In this document: positions 1 through 9,633 of the stretch, piece by piece
Layout of the letters: each line of letters begins with the position of its first letter
Numbering within the stretch: the first letter of the stretch is position 1
Origin: Planctomycetaceae bacterium
GTDB taxonomy: Bacteria; Planctomycetota; Phycisphaerae; SM23-33
DNA: 55,358 nt
Direction of reading: 5' to 3'
Assembly: GCA_039680605.1 (NCBI GenBank)
Contig: JBDKTA010000042.1
Coordinates: 1-55,358, forward strand
Notes under the pieces: generated by a model
The model's input: the letters and a program-made list of their open reading frames with translations, nothing else
Databases searched by the model: none
Told to the model about the DNA's origin: nothing
Program-made: the position numbers and the translations under genes

Positions 1-122
1 ACCTGCCGTCGAGGATGAAGATCATGCCCCCGCCGCTGACTGCTTCGTAGCGATGTAGTGAAGACTTTCAGGGCGCTGCCCTTGATAATAAAGCACTTAC
101 GTCGCCAACTGCGGAAGTTGGG
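1..122. repeat. Left copy of 122-bp terminal inverted repeat
   Basis: These bases are the exact reverse complement of 55236-55357; identity stops at base 123 (c here, t in the other copy). Read inward, both copies hold the same open stretch from GTG at 58 to TAG at 124-126, starting V-K-T-F-R-A-L-P-L-I-I-K-H-L-R-R. A contig ending in a repeat shared by its own two ends is a usual assembly outcome, so the repeat may be a multicopy gene or element that continues outside the window. Confidence 0.9.
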
Positions 123-220
123 CTAGCCGATGCTGCTGCGGCTTGCGGCGTTCCGCGGCCAGCCGTATCATGCGTTCGTTGAGGCCGATGAGGGATAACC
201 TGCTGTCGGGGAGAGTAGCG

Positions 221-1480
221 ATGAACTGGGGTAGATACTCGAAGGCGCGTGCGGCCGCAGTGGCCATCGGGTGCCTCATGATCATCTGTGCCGGCTCCCG
301 CTCCGATGAGCCCGCCGCGCCGCCGCAAGGCGTACCCGCCTCGCGACTGGCCCGGCTGACGCGAGGGCTGAACCTGTCGATGTGGTTTGCCCAGCTCCCG
401 CCCGACGAGAAGCGATACAAGTCGCACGTGACGGCTGACGACTTGCGATTGATCCAGCAGATGGGGTTTCGGTACGTCCGCGTGCCGGTGGATCCCGAGG
501 CCCTGATCGTGGCGGGCAAGCCTGCTGAACTGAACGCAAAACACCTGGCGCTGCTGGACGAGGCGCTGGACAAGATAGCGGCCGCCGGCTTGGCGGTCAT
601 CGTGTGCCCGTATTTCAACGACGAGCCCAAGTTCCGACTCTTCACCGATCGCGCGTGGGCGGAGGGTTTTGTGCGGTTCAGCGAAACGTTCGCCGCCCAT
701 CTGGCCAGGCGAAGCCCCGAGACCGTCTTCATCCAGGTGCTCAATGAACCTTCGATCGACAATCAGCGTGCGTGGGACGTGCTTCAGGCGGTCGTGGCGG
801 CCCGTATCCGCAAGGCGGCGCCGCGGCACACGATTATCGCTTCGTCCAACATGCGGGCCGGGGGACGATGGAATCTGATCGCCGGGTTCGTCTCCGGTCA
901 GCCGCTCCAGGATCGCAACGTGGTTTACGATTTCCACTTCTACGACCCGGTTCAGTTCACGCACCAGAGCGCGAACTGGATGATGTGGCAGATTCACAAC
1001 TATAAGAACATCCCGTACCCTTCGTCGCCGGAGATCATGGCCCCGCTGCTGGCGTCGATTGCCGAGGGTGGCCCGCGGGCATACGCCCGGCTTTATGGGC
1101 TGGAGCGGTGGAACCGCCAGCGCCTGCAGCGGCAGATTCAGCCCGCGGTCGATTGGGCGCGGCGCCACAAGGTGGCGCTGCTGTGTGGCGAGTTCGGCTG
1201 CTTCGGGCGTTTTGCCCCGCCGGCAGACCGCAACCGGTACCTCAAAGACGTGCGGGAGATTCTGGAAAGCCAGGGTATCGGCTGGGCCATGTGGGACTAC
1301 TGCAGCGAGTTCGGCGTGCTGAACGAAAAAGACGGCAAGCGCCTGATCGACACGGAGACGGCCGCCGCACTGGGCGCCAGTGTCCCTAAAGGCGCCGCGG
1401 TGCTATCGCCAGCGGTGGCCGCCTCTCAGCCCGCCTCGGCCTCGTCGCCTGCCACGCAGCCTGCCCGCGGCGGGCAGTAG
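221..1480 (+). CDS. Secreted GH5-family glycoside hydrolase (endoglucanase-like)
   Basis: A retaining glycosidase of the GH5 TIM-barrel type, probably acting on beta-1,4 glucan or mannan outside the cytoplasm. The acid/base glutamate is in LNEPS at about residue 176 and the nucleophile in CGEFGC at about 324; the GLNLSMWF start of the barrel and the DFHFYDP strand also fit. The 419-residue product begins with a basic stretch and a hydrophobic segment (AAAVAIGCLMIICAG), read as a signal peptide or anchor. The tail is Pro/Ser/Ala-rich. I chose ATG 221 because GGGAGAG lies 6-7 bases upstream; a TTG at 143 and an ATG at 188 are also in frame. It stands alone, convergent to the efflux operon, close to the terminal repeat. 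Family is clear; substrate is not. Confidence 0.85.
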   Translation: MNWGRYSKARAAAVAIGCLMIICAGSRSDEPAAPPQGVPASRLARLTRGLNLSMWFAQLPPDEKRYKSHVTADDLRLIQQMGFRYVRVPVDPEALIVAGKPAELNAKHLALLDEALDKIAAAGLAVIVCPYFNDEPKFRLFTDRAWAEGFVRFSETFAAHLARRSPETVFIQVLNEPSIDNQRAWDVLQAVVAARIRKAAPRHTIIASSNMRAGGRWNLIAGFVSGQPLQDRNVVYDFHFYDPVQFTHQSANWMMWQIHNYKNIPYPSSPEIMAPLLASIAEGGPRAYARLYGLERWNRQRLQRQIQPAVDWARRHKVALLCGEFGCFGRFAPPADRNRYLKDVREILESQGIGWAMWDYCSEFGVLNEKDGKRLIDTETAAALGASVPKGAAVLSPAVAASQPASASSPATQPARGGQ

Positions 1481-1529
1481 CATTTCGTCCACTTCTTACA
1501 GCCTCAGCGTCTGCGGCGACCTCAGCGGC

Positions 1530-4500
1530 TTAATCCACCGGGTCTGTCAGCGGGGTCTTGTGCGCTTTGCGCTCGAAGATCGAGTAGATCACCGGCACGA
1601 AGACCAGGGTGATCAGAGCCGAGGTGGCCAGTCCGCCGACGACGGCGCGGGCCATCGGGGCCTGGGCCTCGCCGCCGTCGCCCAGTCCCAGCGCCAAAGG
1701 CAGCAGGCCCAGGATCGTCGTCAGGGCGGTCATGAGGATCGGTCGCAGGCGGCGCCGCCCCGCCTCCTCAATGGCCGCTCGCAGTTCCATGCCGTCGCGG
1801 CGCCGCAGCAGGTTGATGGTGTCGACGAGCAGGATGGCGTTGTTGACGACGATGCCGCCGAGCATGATGCAACCGATGTAGCTCTGCATATTGAACGTGG
1901 TGTGAGTCAGCAGCAGCGTCAGCACCACGCCGATGACGGCCAGGGGCACCGAGAACATCACCACGAACGGATCCCGCAGCGATTCGTATTGGCAGGCCAT
2001 CACCATGTAGACCAGCACCAGCGAGAGCACGATGGCCAGCAACAATTCGCCGAAGCTCTTCTGCTGCTCTTCGTAGTCGCCGCGATAGGCGATGGTGAAG
2101 TCGCGCGGGACCGGCACGGAGGCGAGCTTGGTCTGCACGTCGGCGATGACCGATCCCATGTCGCGCTGGCCGGTATTGGCCTGCACCGTCACCACGCGCT
2201 GGCGGTTGACGCGTTCGATCAGCACCGGTCCCAGGCGCGGGGCCGATTTCAGCACGTTGCGCAGCGCCACCGGCTGACCTTCGGCGTTAGTGATCGTCAG
2301 GTCGAGGATGTCCTGCAGGTCGCGTTTCTCGGCGTCTTTCAGGATGACGCGGATGTCGTATTCCTTGCCGGCGTCGCGGTAGTAGCCCGCCTGCGTGCCT
2401 GAGACCAGCGTCTGGAGCATCTCGGCGATCTGCTGGACCGTCAGCTTGAGATCGGCCGCCTTCGAGCGATCGATGACGATCAGTTCTTCGGGCGTTCCGG
2501 ACTCGCGGCTGATCTTGATGTCGGTGACGCCTTCGACCGAATCGACCAGCCCCGCGACCCGCGCCGCCAGCGCGTCGGCCGTCGGAATGTCGTGCCCGCG
2601 AACCTCGACCTCGAGTTTTTCGTCATTGCTGCCCATCAGGCGGCCCATGAGTCCCTGCCCGGTGCGAACGCGGACGTCCAGGCCGGGGATCTTCCGCACC
2701 AGGGCCTTTCGCAATTCCTCGGCGACCTGCTCGCTGGACCGCGTGCGCTGCGAGACGTTCACCAGTGAGACGCGCATTTCGCCGCGGCTGCTGCTGCCGC
2801 CGCGCCAGGAATCGGCGCCGACCGAGGCCACCACGCTCTGGGCGTCTTTGCCGACGACCGTGGCGACGATCGCTTCGAGTTTCTTGATCTGCTCGTTGAC
2901 GATGTCCAGGCGCGTCCCGACCTCCATCTCGGCGGTGATGCGCACCTCGGATTCATCGGTAGCGGGCATCAGTTCGCTGCCCACCAGAGGCACCAGCAGC
3001 ACGCTGGCGCCAATGGCCGCAACCGCCCCGATGATTACGATCAGGCGATGGGCGAGGCTGACGTGCAGCATGCCCTTGTACCCTTCCTCCAGCGAGATGA
3101 AGAATCGTTCGCTGGCGCGGTAGAGCCTGGCGATGAAGCCTTTCTGCATCTTCTGGAGCCTGAGGATCTTGACCGCCAGCATCGGCACCATGGTCAGCGA
3201 CGAGACCAGCGAGCACAGCAAGGCGCAACTGACCACCAACGCCATCTGCATGAACATGATGCCCGTCATGCCCTGCATGAAGACCACCGGCAGGAATACC
3301 GCCACCGTCGTCAGCGTGCTGGCGAAGACTGCCGCCGTGACCTCGTGCGTGCCCTCGATGGCCGCCTCCTCGATGGCCATGCCCTGCTCGTGCAGGCGAT
3401 AGATGTTTTCCAGCACGACGATCGAGTTGTCGACGAGCATGCCCACGCCCAGCGCCAACCCGCCCAGAGTCATGATGTTGACCGTCATGCCGCCGAAGTA
3501 CATCAGGCCGAACGTGGCGACGATGCTGATCGGGATCGACACGGCGATGATGATCGTCGAGCGGATGTTCCGCAAGAACAGCAGCAGCACCATCACCGCC
3601 AGCAAACCGCCGTAGACGGCGCTGGAACCGACGTTGGCGATAGCACGGCGGATGTAATCGGAGGAATCGATGATAGGCACCAGGTGGATCTGCGGAAAGT
3701 CGTGATTGATGCGGTCGATCTCCGCCCGCACGCCGTCGACGACGTCGACGGTGTTGGTTCCGCTCTGCTTGGTCACCGACATCATCACGCCGCTGCGCCC
3801 GTTGACGCGGACGTACTGGCGCACGCGCTGCGAAGTGTCCTGCACTACGGCCACGTCCCGCAGGCGCACCAGCGACGGACCGCGCGTCGCGATCACCTGG
3901 TTGTTCAGCTCCTCCACGTCGACATACTCGCCGGGCGTGCGGACGGTGACTTCATAGTTGCCCCGGTCGATGGTCCCGGCCGGCAGGTTCAGGTTGGCGC
4001 TCTTGATCCGGGCGATGACGCCGTCGAGGGGCAGGCCCAGGCCTTTTATCTTCTCGGGCAGGAGGCTGACGCGGATTTCGCGCATCAACCCGCCGCGGAT
4101 GTCCAGCGCCGCCACGCCGGGGACCTGCTCGATGCGGTCCTTGATCTGGTCCTCGATGATCATCCGCATGCGCACGGGGTCCAGGTCGCTCGAGGCGCCC
4201 AGGATCAGCACCGGGAAGCCCGCCAGGTCCGCCTTCCATAGGATGGGCGTTTCGGCCTCCTCCGGCAGGCGCGATCGCACGCGGTCCAAGCGGCTGCGGA
4301 CGTCGTTGGCGGCCTCGTCGATGTTGGCCGACCAGTTGAACGACACGCGGACGGAACTGTTGCCCTCGCTGGAGGTCGAGGTGACCTCCTCGACGCCGGG
4401 GGTGGCGCTGACGGCGTCTTCGATGGGGCGCGTGATGAGCTGCTCGATCTCCTCGGGGCTGGCGTTCTCATACGTGGTGCGGATGCTGATGCGCGGGCGC

Positions 4501-4622
4501 GTCACGTCGGGCATCAGGTCAACCGGCAGGCGCGACAGCGAGATCCCGCCCAGCAGAATCACCACCAGCGCCAGCATCGTCGTCATCACCGGGCGCTTCA
4601 CCGCGTGGTGGGCTATTTTCAT
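1530..4622 (-). CDS. RND-family efflux pump, inner-membrane transporter
   Basis: A proton-driven RND transporter of the AcrB/HAE1-like superfamily, 1030 residues, the usual full length. The start [19 protein letters not shown] is the first membrane helix, followed by the [10 protein letters not shown] motif. A helix near 385-405 has [16 protein letters not shown], with Asp398 in the proton-relay position. Large periplasmic loops lie at about 40-330 and 560-860, with a second helix bundle at the C-terminus. Its ATG overlaps the stop of the upstream membrane-fusion gene by 4 bases, so the two are translationally coupled. No outer-membrane TolC-like partner is encoded nearby. Substrate cannot be read from sequence. 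Confidence 0.93.
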   Translation of the reverse strand: MKIAHHAVKRPVMTTMLALVVILLGGISLSRLPVDLMPDVTRPRISIRTTYENASPEEIEQLITRPIEDAVSATPGVEEVTSTSSEGNSSVRVSFNWSANIDEAANDVRSRLDRVRSRLPEEAETPILWKADLAGFPVLILGASSDLDPVRMRMIIEDQIKDRIEQVPGVAALDIRGGLMREIRVSLLPEKIKGLGLPLDGVIARIKSANLNLPAGTIDRGNYEVTVRTPGEYVDVEELNNQVIATRGPSLVRLRDVAVVQDTSQRVRQYVRVNGRSGVMMSVTKQSGTNTVDVVDGVRAEIDRINHDFPQIHLVPIIDSSDYIRRAIANVGSSAVYGGLLAVMVLLLFLRNIRSTIIIAVSIPISIVATFGLMYFGGMTVNIMTLGGLALGVGMLVDNSIVVLENIYRLHEQGMAIEEAAIEGTHEVTAAVFASTLTTVAVFLPVVFMQGMTGIMFMQMALVVSCALLCSLVSSLTMVPMLAVKILRLQKMQKGFIARLYRASERFFISLEEGYKGMLHVSLAHRLIVIIGAVAAIGASVLLVPLVGSELMPATDESEVRITAEMEVGTRLDIVNEQIKKLEAIVATVVGKDAQSVVASVGADSWRGGSSSRGEMRVSLVNVSQRTRSSEQVAEELRKALVRKIPGLDVRVRTGQGLMGRLMGSNDEKLEVEVRGHDIPTADALAARVAGLVDSVEGVTDIKISRESGTPEELIVIDRSKAADLKLTVQQIAEMLQTLVSGTQAGYYRDAGKEYDIRVILKDAEKRDLQDILDLTITNAEGQPVALRNVLKSAPRLGPVLIERVNRQRVVTVQANTGQRDMGSVIADVQTKLASVPVPRDFTIAYRGDYEEQQKSFGELLLAIVLSLVLVYMVMACQYESLRDPFVVMFSVPLAVIGVVLTLLLTHTTFNMQSYIGCIMLGGIVVNNAILLVDTINLLRRRDGMELRAAIEEAGRRRLRPILMTALTTILGLLPLALGLGDGGEAQAPMARAVVGGLATSALITLVFVPVIYSIFERKAHKTPLTDPVD

Positions 4623-5851
4623 GGACGAGCCCCCTTCTTGCGAGGAGCCGGGGACGACCCTTCGCCCGCCTGGCCCGGCAGGATCACGGCGGCGCCGTCG
4701 TTGAGCAGGTGCTGGCCGAGCACCGCGATCTGGCCGCCCAGGGCGGGCTGGAGAATCTCTACCTGCTGGCCTTCGACGATCCCCTCAGTCACCGGAACGA
4801 AGACGGCCTTGAGTTCCTTGGGATCGATCGTGAAGACCCCGCGGTGGTTGTTGCGCCGCACCAGGGCCGACAGCGGCGCCACCGTCGCCTGGCGATGCAC
4901 CGCAAAGACGATCCGGGCGCGGACGAACATGCCGGGCTTAAGAACGCGATCGTCGTTGGGCACGGCGATCTCGATCTGCGCCTGGCGCGACGTCTCTTTC
5001 ACCAGTGGGGCGATGCGCACGACCTTACCTGTGAACGTGCGCCCGGGGAAGGCGTCGGTGTCGATGATCGCCTCCTGGCCGATATGCAGCTTGGGATAAT
5101 CGCGCTCGATGACGGTGATGACGGCCTTGAGCGTGCTGATGTCAAGCACCGAGACGATGGGCTCGTTCGCCGAGAGCATGGCGCCCTTGTGAACGAATCG
5201 TTCGCCGATGACGCGGGGTTGGGTGGCCGCGCGGGTCGTGGCGGACTCCTCCGCCTGCCAGACGGCGTGGATCTTCGTGTACGCCAGGCGCACCTGGGCT
5301 TCCTTCAGGGCCGCCTCGCGCTGCGCCACGGCCGCCTGGGCGAGGCGGCACTTGGCCTGCTGGCTCTTGAAGGCCGCCTCGGCGGTGTCGAACTCAAGCT
5401 CCGAAGCAAGCTTCTTTTCGTACACCGTCTTGATGCGATTGTACTGCTTCGATGCCGCGTCGAGCTGGGTCTGGCAGTCTTCGACGGTGGCCTTGGCGAC
5501 GTCGAGTTCGGCGTTGGCGGACTCGACCTGGCGAACGTATTCCTCATCGTCCACGGCGGCGATGAGCTGCCCCGGCTGGACGCTGTCGCCGACGTCAACA
5601 GTGAGCTTGACGAGCAGTCCGCCGACGCGCGGGGCCATGATAAACTGGGCGTTGGGCAGGAGGGTTCCGCTGAAATCGCCAACGTCGCGGATGTCGGCCT
5701 TGACGACCGGCGCGACCTCGATGGGGACGGCCTGCGTGCCGCCGCGGCGCCCCTTGGGCGCGTCGGACGCTTGCTGCACTCGCTGGTAGATCAGCCAGCC
5801 CAGCCCCGCAAGTGCGGCCAGGGCGAGGACGATAGCGATGGCTTTTTTCAT
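4619..5851 (-). CDS. RND efflux periplasmic adaptor (HlyD/AcrA-like MFP)
   Basis: The membrane-fusion subunit that links the RND pump to the outer membrane. It is 410 residues, with one N-terminal membrane segment (AIVLALAALAGLGWLIYQ). It has a biotinyl-lipoyl-like half (GDSVQPGQLIAAVDDEEY), a long alpha-hairpin at about 105-190, then the second lipoyl half and beta-barrel (HIGQEAIIDTDAFPGRTFTGKV). The C-terminal tail is basic. It sits between a TetR regulator (9-bp gap) and the pump (4-bp overlap), in one minus-strand operon. An insertion near residues 200-210 (EESATTRAATQP) is unusual. Confidence 0.93.
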   Translation of the reverse strand: MKKAIAIVLALAALAGLGWLIYQRVQQASDAPKGRRGGTQAVPIEVAPVVKADIRDVGDFSGTLLPNAQFIMAPRVGGLLVKLTVDVGDSVQPGQLIAAVDDEEYVRQVESANAELDVAKATVEDCQTQLDAASKQYNRIKTVYEKKLASELEFDTAEAAFKSQQAKCRLAQAAVAQREAALKEAQVRLAYTKIHAVWQAEESATTRAATQPRVIGERFVHKGAMLSANEPIVSVLDISTLKAVITVIERDYPKLHIGQEAIIDTDAFPGRTFTGKVVRIAPLVKETSRQAQIEIAVPNDDRVLKPGMFVRARIVFAVHRQATVAPLSALVRRNNHRGVFTIDPKELKAVFVPVTEGIVEGQQVEILQPALGGQIAVLGQHLLNDGAAVILPGQAGEGSSPAPRKKGARP

Positions 5852-5860
5852 ACGAACTCC

Positions 5861-6523
5861 TTACGCCTCGGCGCCCCCTGGGGCAGCGGGCCGGTTGGGT
5901 GGTGAGGGTTTGCCCTGCCGCCGCGGGGCGCGCGGGCGCGGGTCGGCGGGTCGGACGGCGTTGCAGAATAACTCGACCGCGAGCTTGCGCGCGTGGGCGG
6001 GCTTGAACATGTCTTCGAGATCGCGGGCCTGCGTTCGAAGCATGCCCAGGAGGAAATGGGCCAGCGCCTCAGGCGCCACGTCGGGGCGGACGGACCCTTC
6101 GCTGACGCCGCCGGCGATGATGTCGGCCACCGCCGCCACGAGGCTGCGCCGGCTCTGGAGCCATCGATCGCGGATGGCGCCTTTGCACCAGTACATGCGG
6201 GCGTCTTCGGACTGCATCATGCGGAACAACTGGCGGCGTCGAAGGAAGAACTCGCTGATCTGCCCGCACGCGCCCAGGAGGCGGCGCGGGAAGGGGGCGT
6301 CTTTGGGCACGTTGCGGCGCAGCAGAGCGCACATCTGGTCGAACCCGCTGGTGGCGACCTGGAAGAACAGATCGTCCTTGTCCTTGAAATGCAGGTAGAC
6401 GGTGCCCTTGCCGACACGGGCCTCTTTGACCACGTCGTCGAGAGTGATCTCGTGCAGACGGCGGGTGGTGAACAGCTTCTCCGCCGCGTCCATGATTTCC
6501 TGTCGGCGGTCGCGCCGGGCCAT
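5861..6523 (-). CDS. TetR/AcrR-family repressor of the efflux operon
   Basis: A 220-residue regulator with a typical TetR N-terminal helix-turn-helix: an AAEKLFTTRRLHEITLDDVV helix set followed by GKGTVYLHFKDKDDLF. The C-terminal ligand domain is not assignable. A proline-rich basic tail (about 195-220) extends beyond the usual length. It is the first gene of the operon with the adaptor and pump, and a perfect palindrome lies just upstream of its start, so autoregulated repression released by a pump substrate is the likely scheme. Confidence 0.93.
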   Translation of the reverse strand: MARRDRRQEIMDAAEKLFTTRRLHEITLDDVVKEARVGKGTVYLHFKDKDDLFFQVATSGFDQMCALLRRNVPKDAPFPRRLLGACGQISEFFLRRRQLFRMMQSEDARMYWCKGAIRDRWLQSRRSLVAAVADIIAGGVSEGSVRPDVAPEALAHFLLGMLRTQARDLEDMFKPAHARKLAVELFCNAVRPADPRPRAPRRQGKPSPPNRPAAPGGAEA

Positions 6524-6540
6524 GGCATGCTCCAGTCAAA

Positions 6541-6554
6541 ACTGACCGGTCAGT
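6541..6554. promoter_or_regulatory. Probable TetR operator (ACTGACCGGTCAGT)
   Basis: A perfect 14-bp palindrome, 17 bases before the TetR start codon. It overlaps a second 10-bp palindrome (TCAGTACTGA, 6550-6559) and CAGTA/TACTG half-sites extending to 6565. On the minus strand the A/T-rich TTATATTCC lies just upstream and could hold the -10 element. Size, symmetry and position match TetR-family operators; binding is inferred. Confidence 0.75.
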
Positions 6555-6749
6555 ACTGAATACTGGAATATAACACGCCGGCCGCGAGGACGCATCGGCA
6601 AATATTCGCCCCGACTGCAGCCCGGAAAGAACAATCGGCGACGACCACCAGGGCAACAGTCGCCATGGCACCCAGAATGGCGCCGGGCGGCCCTGCGCTT
6701 GCCTGTCCGCCGCGCGCGGTCTATCATGGCCGCTGCTATGGAGAATCCC

Positions 6750-8648
6750 ATGATCATGCAGTATCCCGGTACGAAATCGTCCTGGCAGGGCTTCGACTGC
6801 TACAGCTTCCGCTGCAGCGGACACCAGTGCCTCATCGTCGCGCCGGACATCGAAGCCCCCGGGCGACCCTGGGTCTGGCGGGCGATCTTCTTCGGGCACG
6901 AGCCCCAGACCGACATCGCCCTGCTGCGGCGCGGATACCACATCGTCCACATGAGCGACATCGCGCCGCTGCACGGTAACGCCGCGGCCGTGCGGCACTG
7001 GAACGCGTTCTACAGGTTCCTGACCAGCGACTTGGGCTTTGCCGCCAAGGCCGTTCTGGAAGGCTTCAGCCGCGGGGGGCTCATCATCTATAACTGGGGC
7101 GCCCGAAACCCCGATAGGGTCGCCTGCATGTATGGCGACGCGCCGGTGTGCGACATCTGCAGTTGGCCTGGCGGCAAAGGCGCCGGTCGCGGGTCGCCGC
7201 CGGACTGGCGCCAGTGCAAACGCGCCCACCGTCTCAGCGAGGCGACGGCCGAAACGTTCAAGGGCAGCCCCGTCGACAACCTCGCCTCGCTGGCCAAAGC
7301 GCGCGTGCCGATCCTGCACGTCATCGGTGAGGCCGACACAGCCGTGCCCGTCGCCGAGAACTCTGACGTGGTCGAGAAGCGCTATCGCGAGCTGGGCGGG
7401 CCGATCACGGTCATCCGCAAACCCGGCTGCGAGCATCACCCGCACAGCCTCAAAGACCCCGCGCCCATCGTGAACTTCATCCTGCGACACACGCCGGGGA
7501 TGGCCGCCGTCGCGCTGGAGAGCATCCGCGGCAGGGTCTGGCACGACCTGCGCGGCGGGCTGGACAACTGCCGCGTTGTTATCGAAAAGAAGAATCGCGC
7601 CCGGGTGGCCTTCCTGGGCGGGTCGATTACCGAAAGCCCCAACGGCTGGCGCGACCTGACGTGCAAGAACCTTCAGGCACGCTTCCCGGACACGCAGTTC
7701 GACTTCGTCAACGCCGGGATCAGCTCCATCGACTCCACCGGCGACGCCTTGCGCACGCAGCGGGACGTGCTCGCGCGCGGGCCGGTCGACCTGCTGTTCA
7801 TCGATGCGGCCGTCAACGACCTGCACAACGAGCGCGACGCTCGCGCCCGCGTGCGGGCGATGGAGGGCATCATCCAGCAGGTCCGCCGGCACAGTCCGGC
7901 CGCCGATATCGTCATTCTCTGCTTCATTGATGCGCGGTACCTGCCGGTCCTGGCACGCAACGAGATGCCGCCCGTGATCGTCAGCCACCTCCGCGTGGCG
8001 CGGCACTACCGCCTGCCCTCGATCAACCTGGCCAAGGAAGTTCACGACCGCATCAGCGCCGGGCAGTTTGAATGGTCCGACTTTCGCGACTGCCACCCCT
8101 CGCCCTTCGGCCACGAGCTTTACGCGCGCTCGATTGAGCGGCTGTTCGACGACGCGTGGGCCAAACCGATCGAGACCGTCAAACCGCGCCCGCATGCCAT
8201 GCCCAGGCCGCTCGACAAACGCAGCTACGGCCGCGCGGGGCTGGTCGATATCAGTCGGGCAAAGCGCAGTGCCGGTTGGAAGATCGTCAAACGGTGGAAG
8301 CCTTCCGATGGCGTCGGCGGGCGAAAGGGCTTTTCAGATGTTCCAGCCCTGGTGACGACAACACCGTGGCAGGAATTATCGCTGCGATTCAGCGGGACAG
8401 CCGTTGGCCTGTTCGTGGCCGCCGGCCCGGACGCGGGCATCATCAACTACTGCATCGACGGCGGAGCGCGGCGGACGTTAGACCTGTATACAAAATGGAG
8501 CCAGTGGCTTCATATCCCCTGGGCGGCGATGCTCGACGACGATCTGCCGCCGGGCAGGCATGAACTATTTATGTGGATGGACGGCCAGTCGAACCCGGCC
8601 TCGAAAGGCGCCGCCTGCCGCATCATTCACTTCCTGGTGAACGCATGA
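6750..8648 (+). CDS. Two-domain esterase: alpha/beta hydrolase fused to SGNH hydrolase
   Basis: The 632-residue product joins two hydrolases. Residues 1-250 are an alpha/beta hydrolase: nucleophile elbow GFSRG with Ser107, acid Asp196 in GEADTAVP, and His229/230 in CEHHPH. Residues about 285-470 are an SGNH/GDSL-type hydrolase: block I FLGGSITE (Ser292), block III AAVND (Asn356), and block V DCHP with Asp447 and His449. The remaining 150 residues look like a beta-rich accessory domain. Both triads look intact. No signal peptide is visible, so it probably acts in the cytoplasm. ATG 6750 is chosen because GGAGA lies 6 bases upstream; a TTG at 6699 and ATGs at 6726 and 6738 are in frame. It overlaps the next gene by ATGA. 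A role in removing acetyl groups from imported sugars is inferred. Confidence 0.85.
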   Translation: MIMQYPGTKSSWQGFDCYSFRCSGHQCLIVAPDIEAPGRPWVWRAIFFGHEPQTDIALLRRGYHIVHMSDIAPLHGNAAAVRHWNAFYRFLTSDLGFAAKAVLEGFSRGGLIIYNWGARNPDRVACMYGDAPVCDICSWPGGKGAGRGSPPDWRQCKRAHRLSEATAETFKGSPVDNLASLAKARVPILHVIGEADTAVPVAENSDVVEKRYRELGGPITVIRKPGCEHHPHSLKDPAPIVNFILRHTPGMAAVALESIRGRVWHDLRGGLDNCRVVIEKKNRARVAFLGGSITESPNGWRDLTCKNLQARFPDTQFDFVNAGISSIDSTGDALRTQRDVLARGPVDLLFIDAAVNDLHNERDARARVRAMEGIIQQVRRHSPAADIVILCFIDARYLPVLARNEMPPVIVSHLRVARHYRLPSINLAKEVHDRISAGQFEWSDFRDCHPSPFGHELYARSIERLFDDAWAKPIETVKPRPHAMPRPLDKRSYGRAGLVDISRAKRSAGWKIVKRWKPSDGVGGRKGFSDVPALVTTTPWQELSLRFSGTAVGLFVAAGPDAGIINYCIDGGARRTLDLYTKWSQWLHIPWAAMLDDDLPPGRHELFMWMDGQSNPASKGAACRIIHFLVNA

Positions 8649-9613
8649 GCAACTTCTTTATCGGCATCGACGGCGGGGCCAGCAAGACGGCGGGCGTGGC
8701 CGTCGACGAGCAGGGGCAGGTGCTGGCGGCGGAGAAGACCGAAGGCTCGGCCATCTTTGCCGAACCGGCTCCGCAGCCGCTGCGCGTGCTCAAGGGGCTG
8801 GTCAAGTCGCTGCGGACCGCCGCGGGCGTCAAGAGCGAAGACCTGACGATCGGCCTGGGACTCAACGGCGTGGACTTCGACGACGAGATCCCCATGCAGC
8901 ACGCGGCCATCGCCGAGGCGCTGGGCGTCGACAAGAGCAGGCTGATCCTCGTCAACGACGGGATCGTCGCGCTGTGGGGGGCCAGCTCCGCCCGCGGTGC
9001 GGCCCTGTGGCAGCACGGCTCGTCGTTCACCTCGGCGTATCGCAGCGACTACGGCCACGAGACGCTGTTCGACAGCCTCGACGTGGGCAAGTGCTACGAC
9101 ATCCGCGTGCAGACGGTGGCGCTGGTAGCCCGCATGATCGACGGGCGCGCCAAGCCCAGCGCGCTGCGGGACACGATCCTCCAGCACCTGGGTCTGACGC
9201 CGCGCCAGTACGCCGCCGCCGTCTGGCGCCGCCACGCTGACGCTACGCGAATGTTTACGCTGGCCAAGGTGGTCTTCGACGCCTTCGAAGCCGGCGAACC
9301 CTCGGCCGCCAAGCTCGTCGCCGCGGCGATCGACGACTACGCCATCGCCGCCTCGGCGATGATCGCCCAGACCGGGCGCAATGACGCGGAGGTGGCCTTC
9401 GGCGGCGGCGTGATCGCCCAGGCGGGAGCGACCTTCTGGCAGCGCCTCACGCAGCGCGTACACCAGCACAAGCCCGCCGCGTCAGTCATCCGAGCCCAAC
9501 TGCCCCCAGAGTGCGGCGCCGCCGTGATGGCCGCCTTTGCGGCGGGGATTGATCCCAAAGCATTCTTTATGCACTTGCTCCAGTCGTGGAAAGACGCATC
9601 GGCACAGGTCTGA
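8645..9613 (+). CDS. N-acetylglucosamine kinase-like ATPase (BadF/BadG/BcrA/BcrD family)
   Basis: A 322-residue protein of the ASKHA fold. The phosphate-1 motif is IGIDGGASKT at residues 6-15; GLGLNGVD, VNDGIVALWG and FGGGVIAQAG are the later ATP-site strands. Family members phosphorylate GlcNAc or act as 2-hydroxyacyl-CoA dehydratase activators. The activator type carries a Cys cluster and none is seen here, which favours a sugar kinase. The usual GTGS loop in the second phosphate site is changed to QHGSSFTSA. The ATG overlaps the esterase stop, and a NagB-like gene and GH4 follow, supporting an amino-sugar pathway. Confidence 0.8.
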   Translation: MSNFFIGIDGGASKTAGVAVDEQGQVLAAEKTEGSAIFAEPAPQPLRVLKGLVKSLRTAAGVKSEDLTIGLGLNGVDFDDEIPMQHAAIAEALGVDKSRLILVNDGIVALWGASSARGAALWQHGSSFTSAYRSDYGHETLFDSLDVGKCYDIRVQTVALVARMIDGRAKPSALRDTILQHLGLTPRQYAAAVWRRHADATRMFTLAKVVFDAFEAGEPSAAKLVAAAIDDYAIAASAMIAQTGRNDAEVAFGGGVIAQAGATFWQRLTQRVHQHKPAASVIRAQLPPECGAAVMAAFAAGIDPKAFFMHLLQSWKDASAQV

Positions 9614-9633
9614 ACCAGAGAAAGGATCGCGTC

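Noticed and set aside
1-122. IS-element terminal repeat
   Set aside because: No transposase or target duplication is visible; both copies face outward from the window in the same sense, which fits a contig break in a repeat as well as a mobile element.
3048-4241. Long plus-strand ORF of 397 codons across the RND pump
   Set aside because: It lies antisense to a clear RND gene, is His/Asp/Gln-rich as expected of an antisense shadow in GC-rich code, and shows no family signs.
6069-8195. 708-codon minus-strand ORF over the TetR and esterase genes
   Set aside because: Antisense shadow; it crosses the operator and two well-supported genes on different strands.
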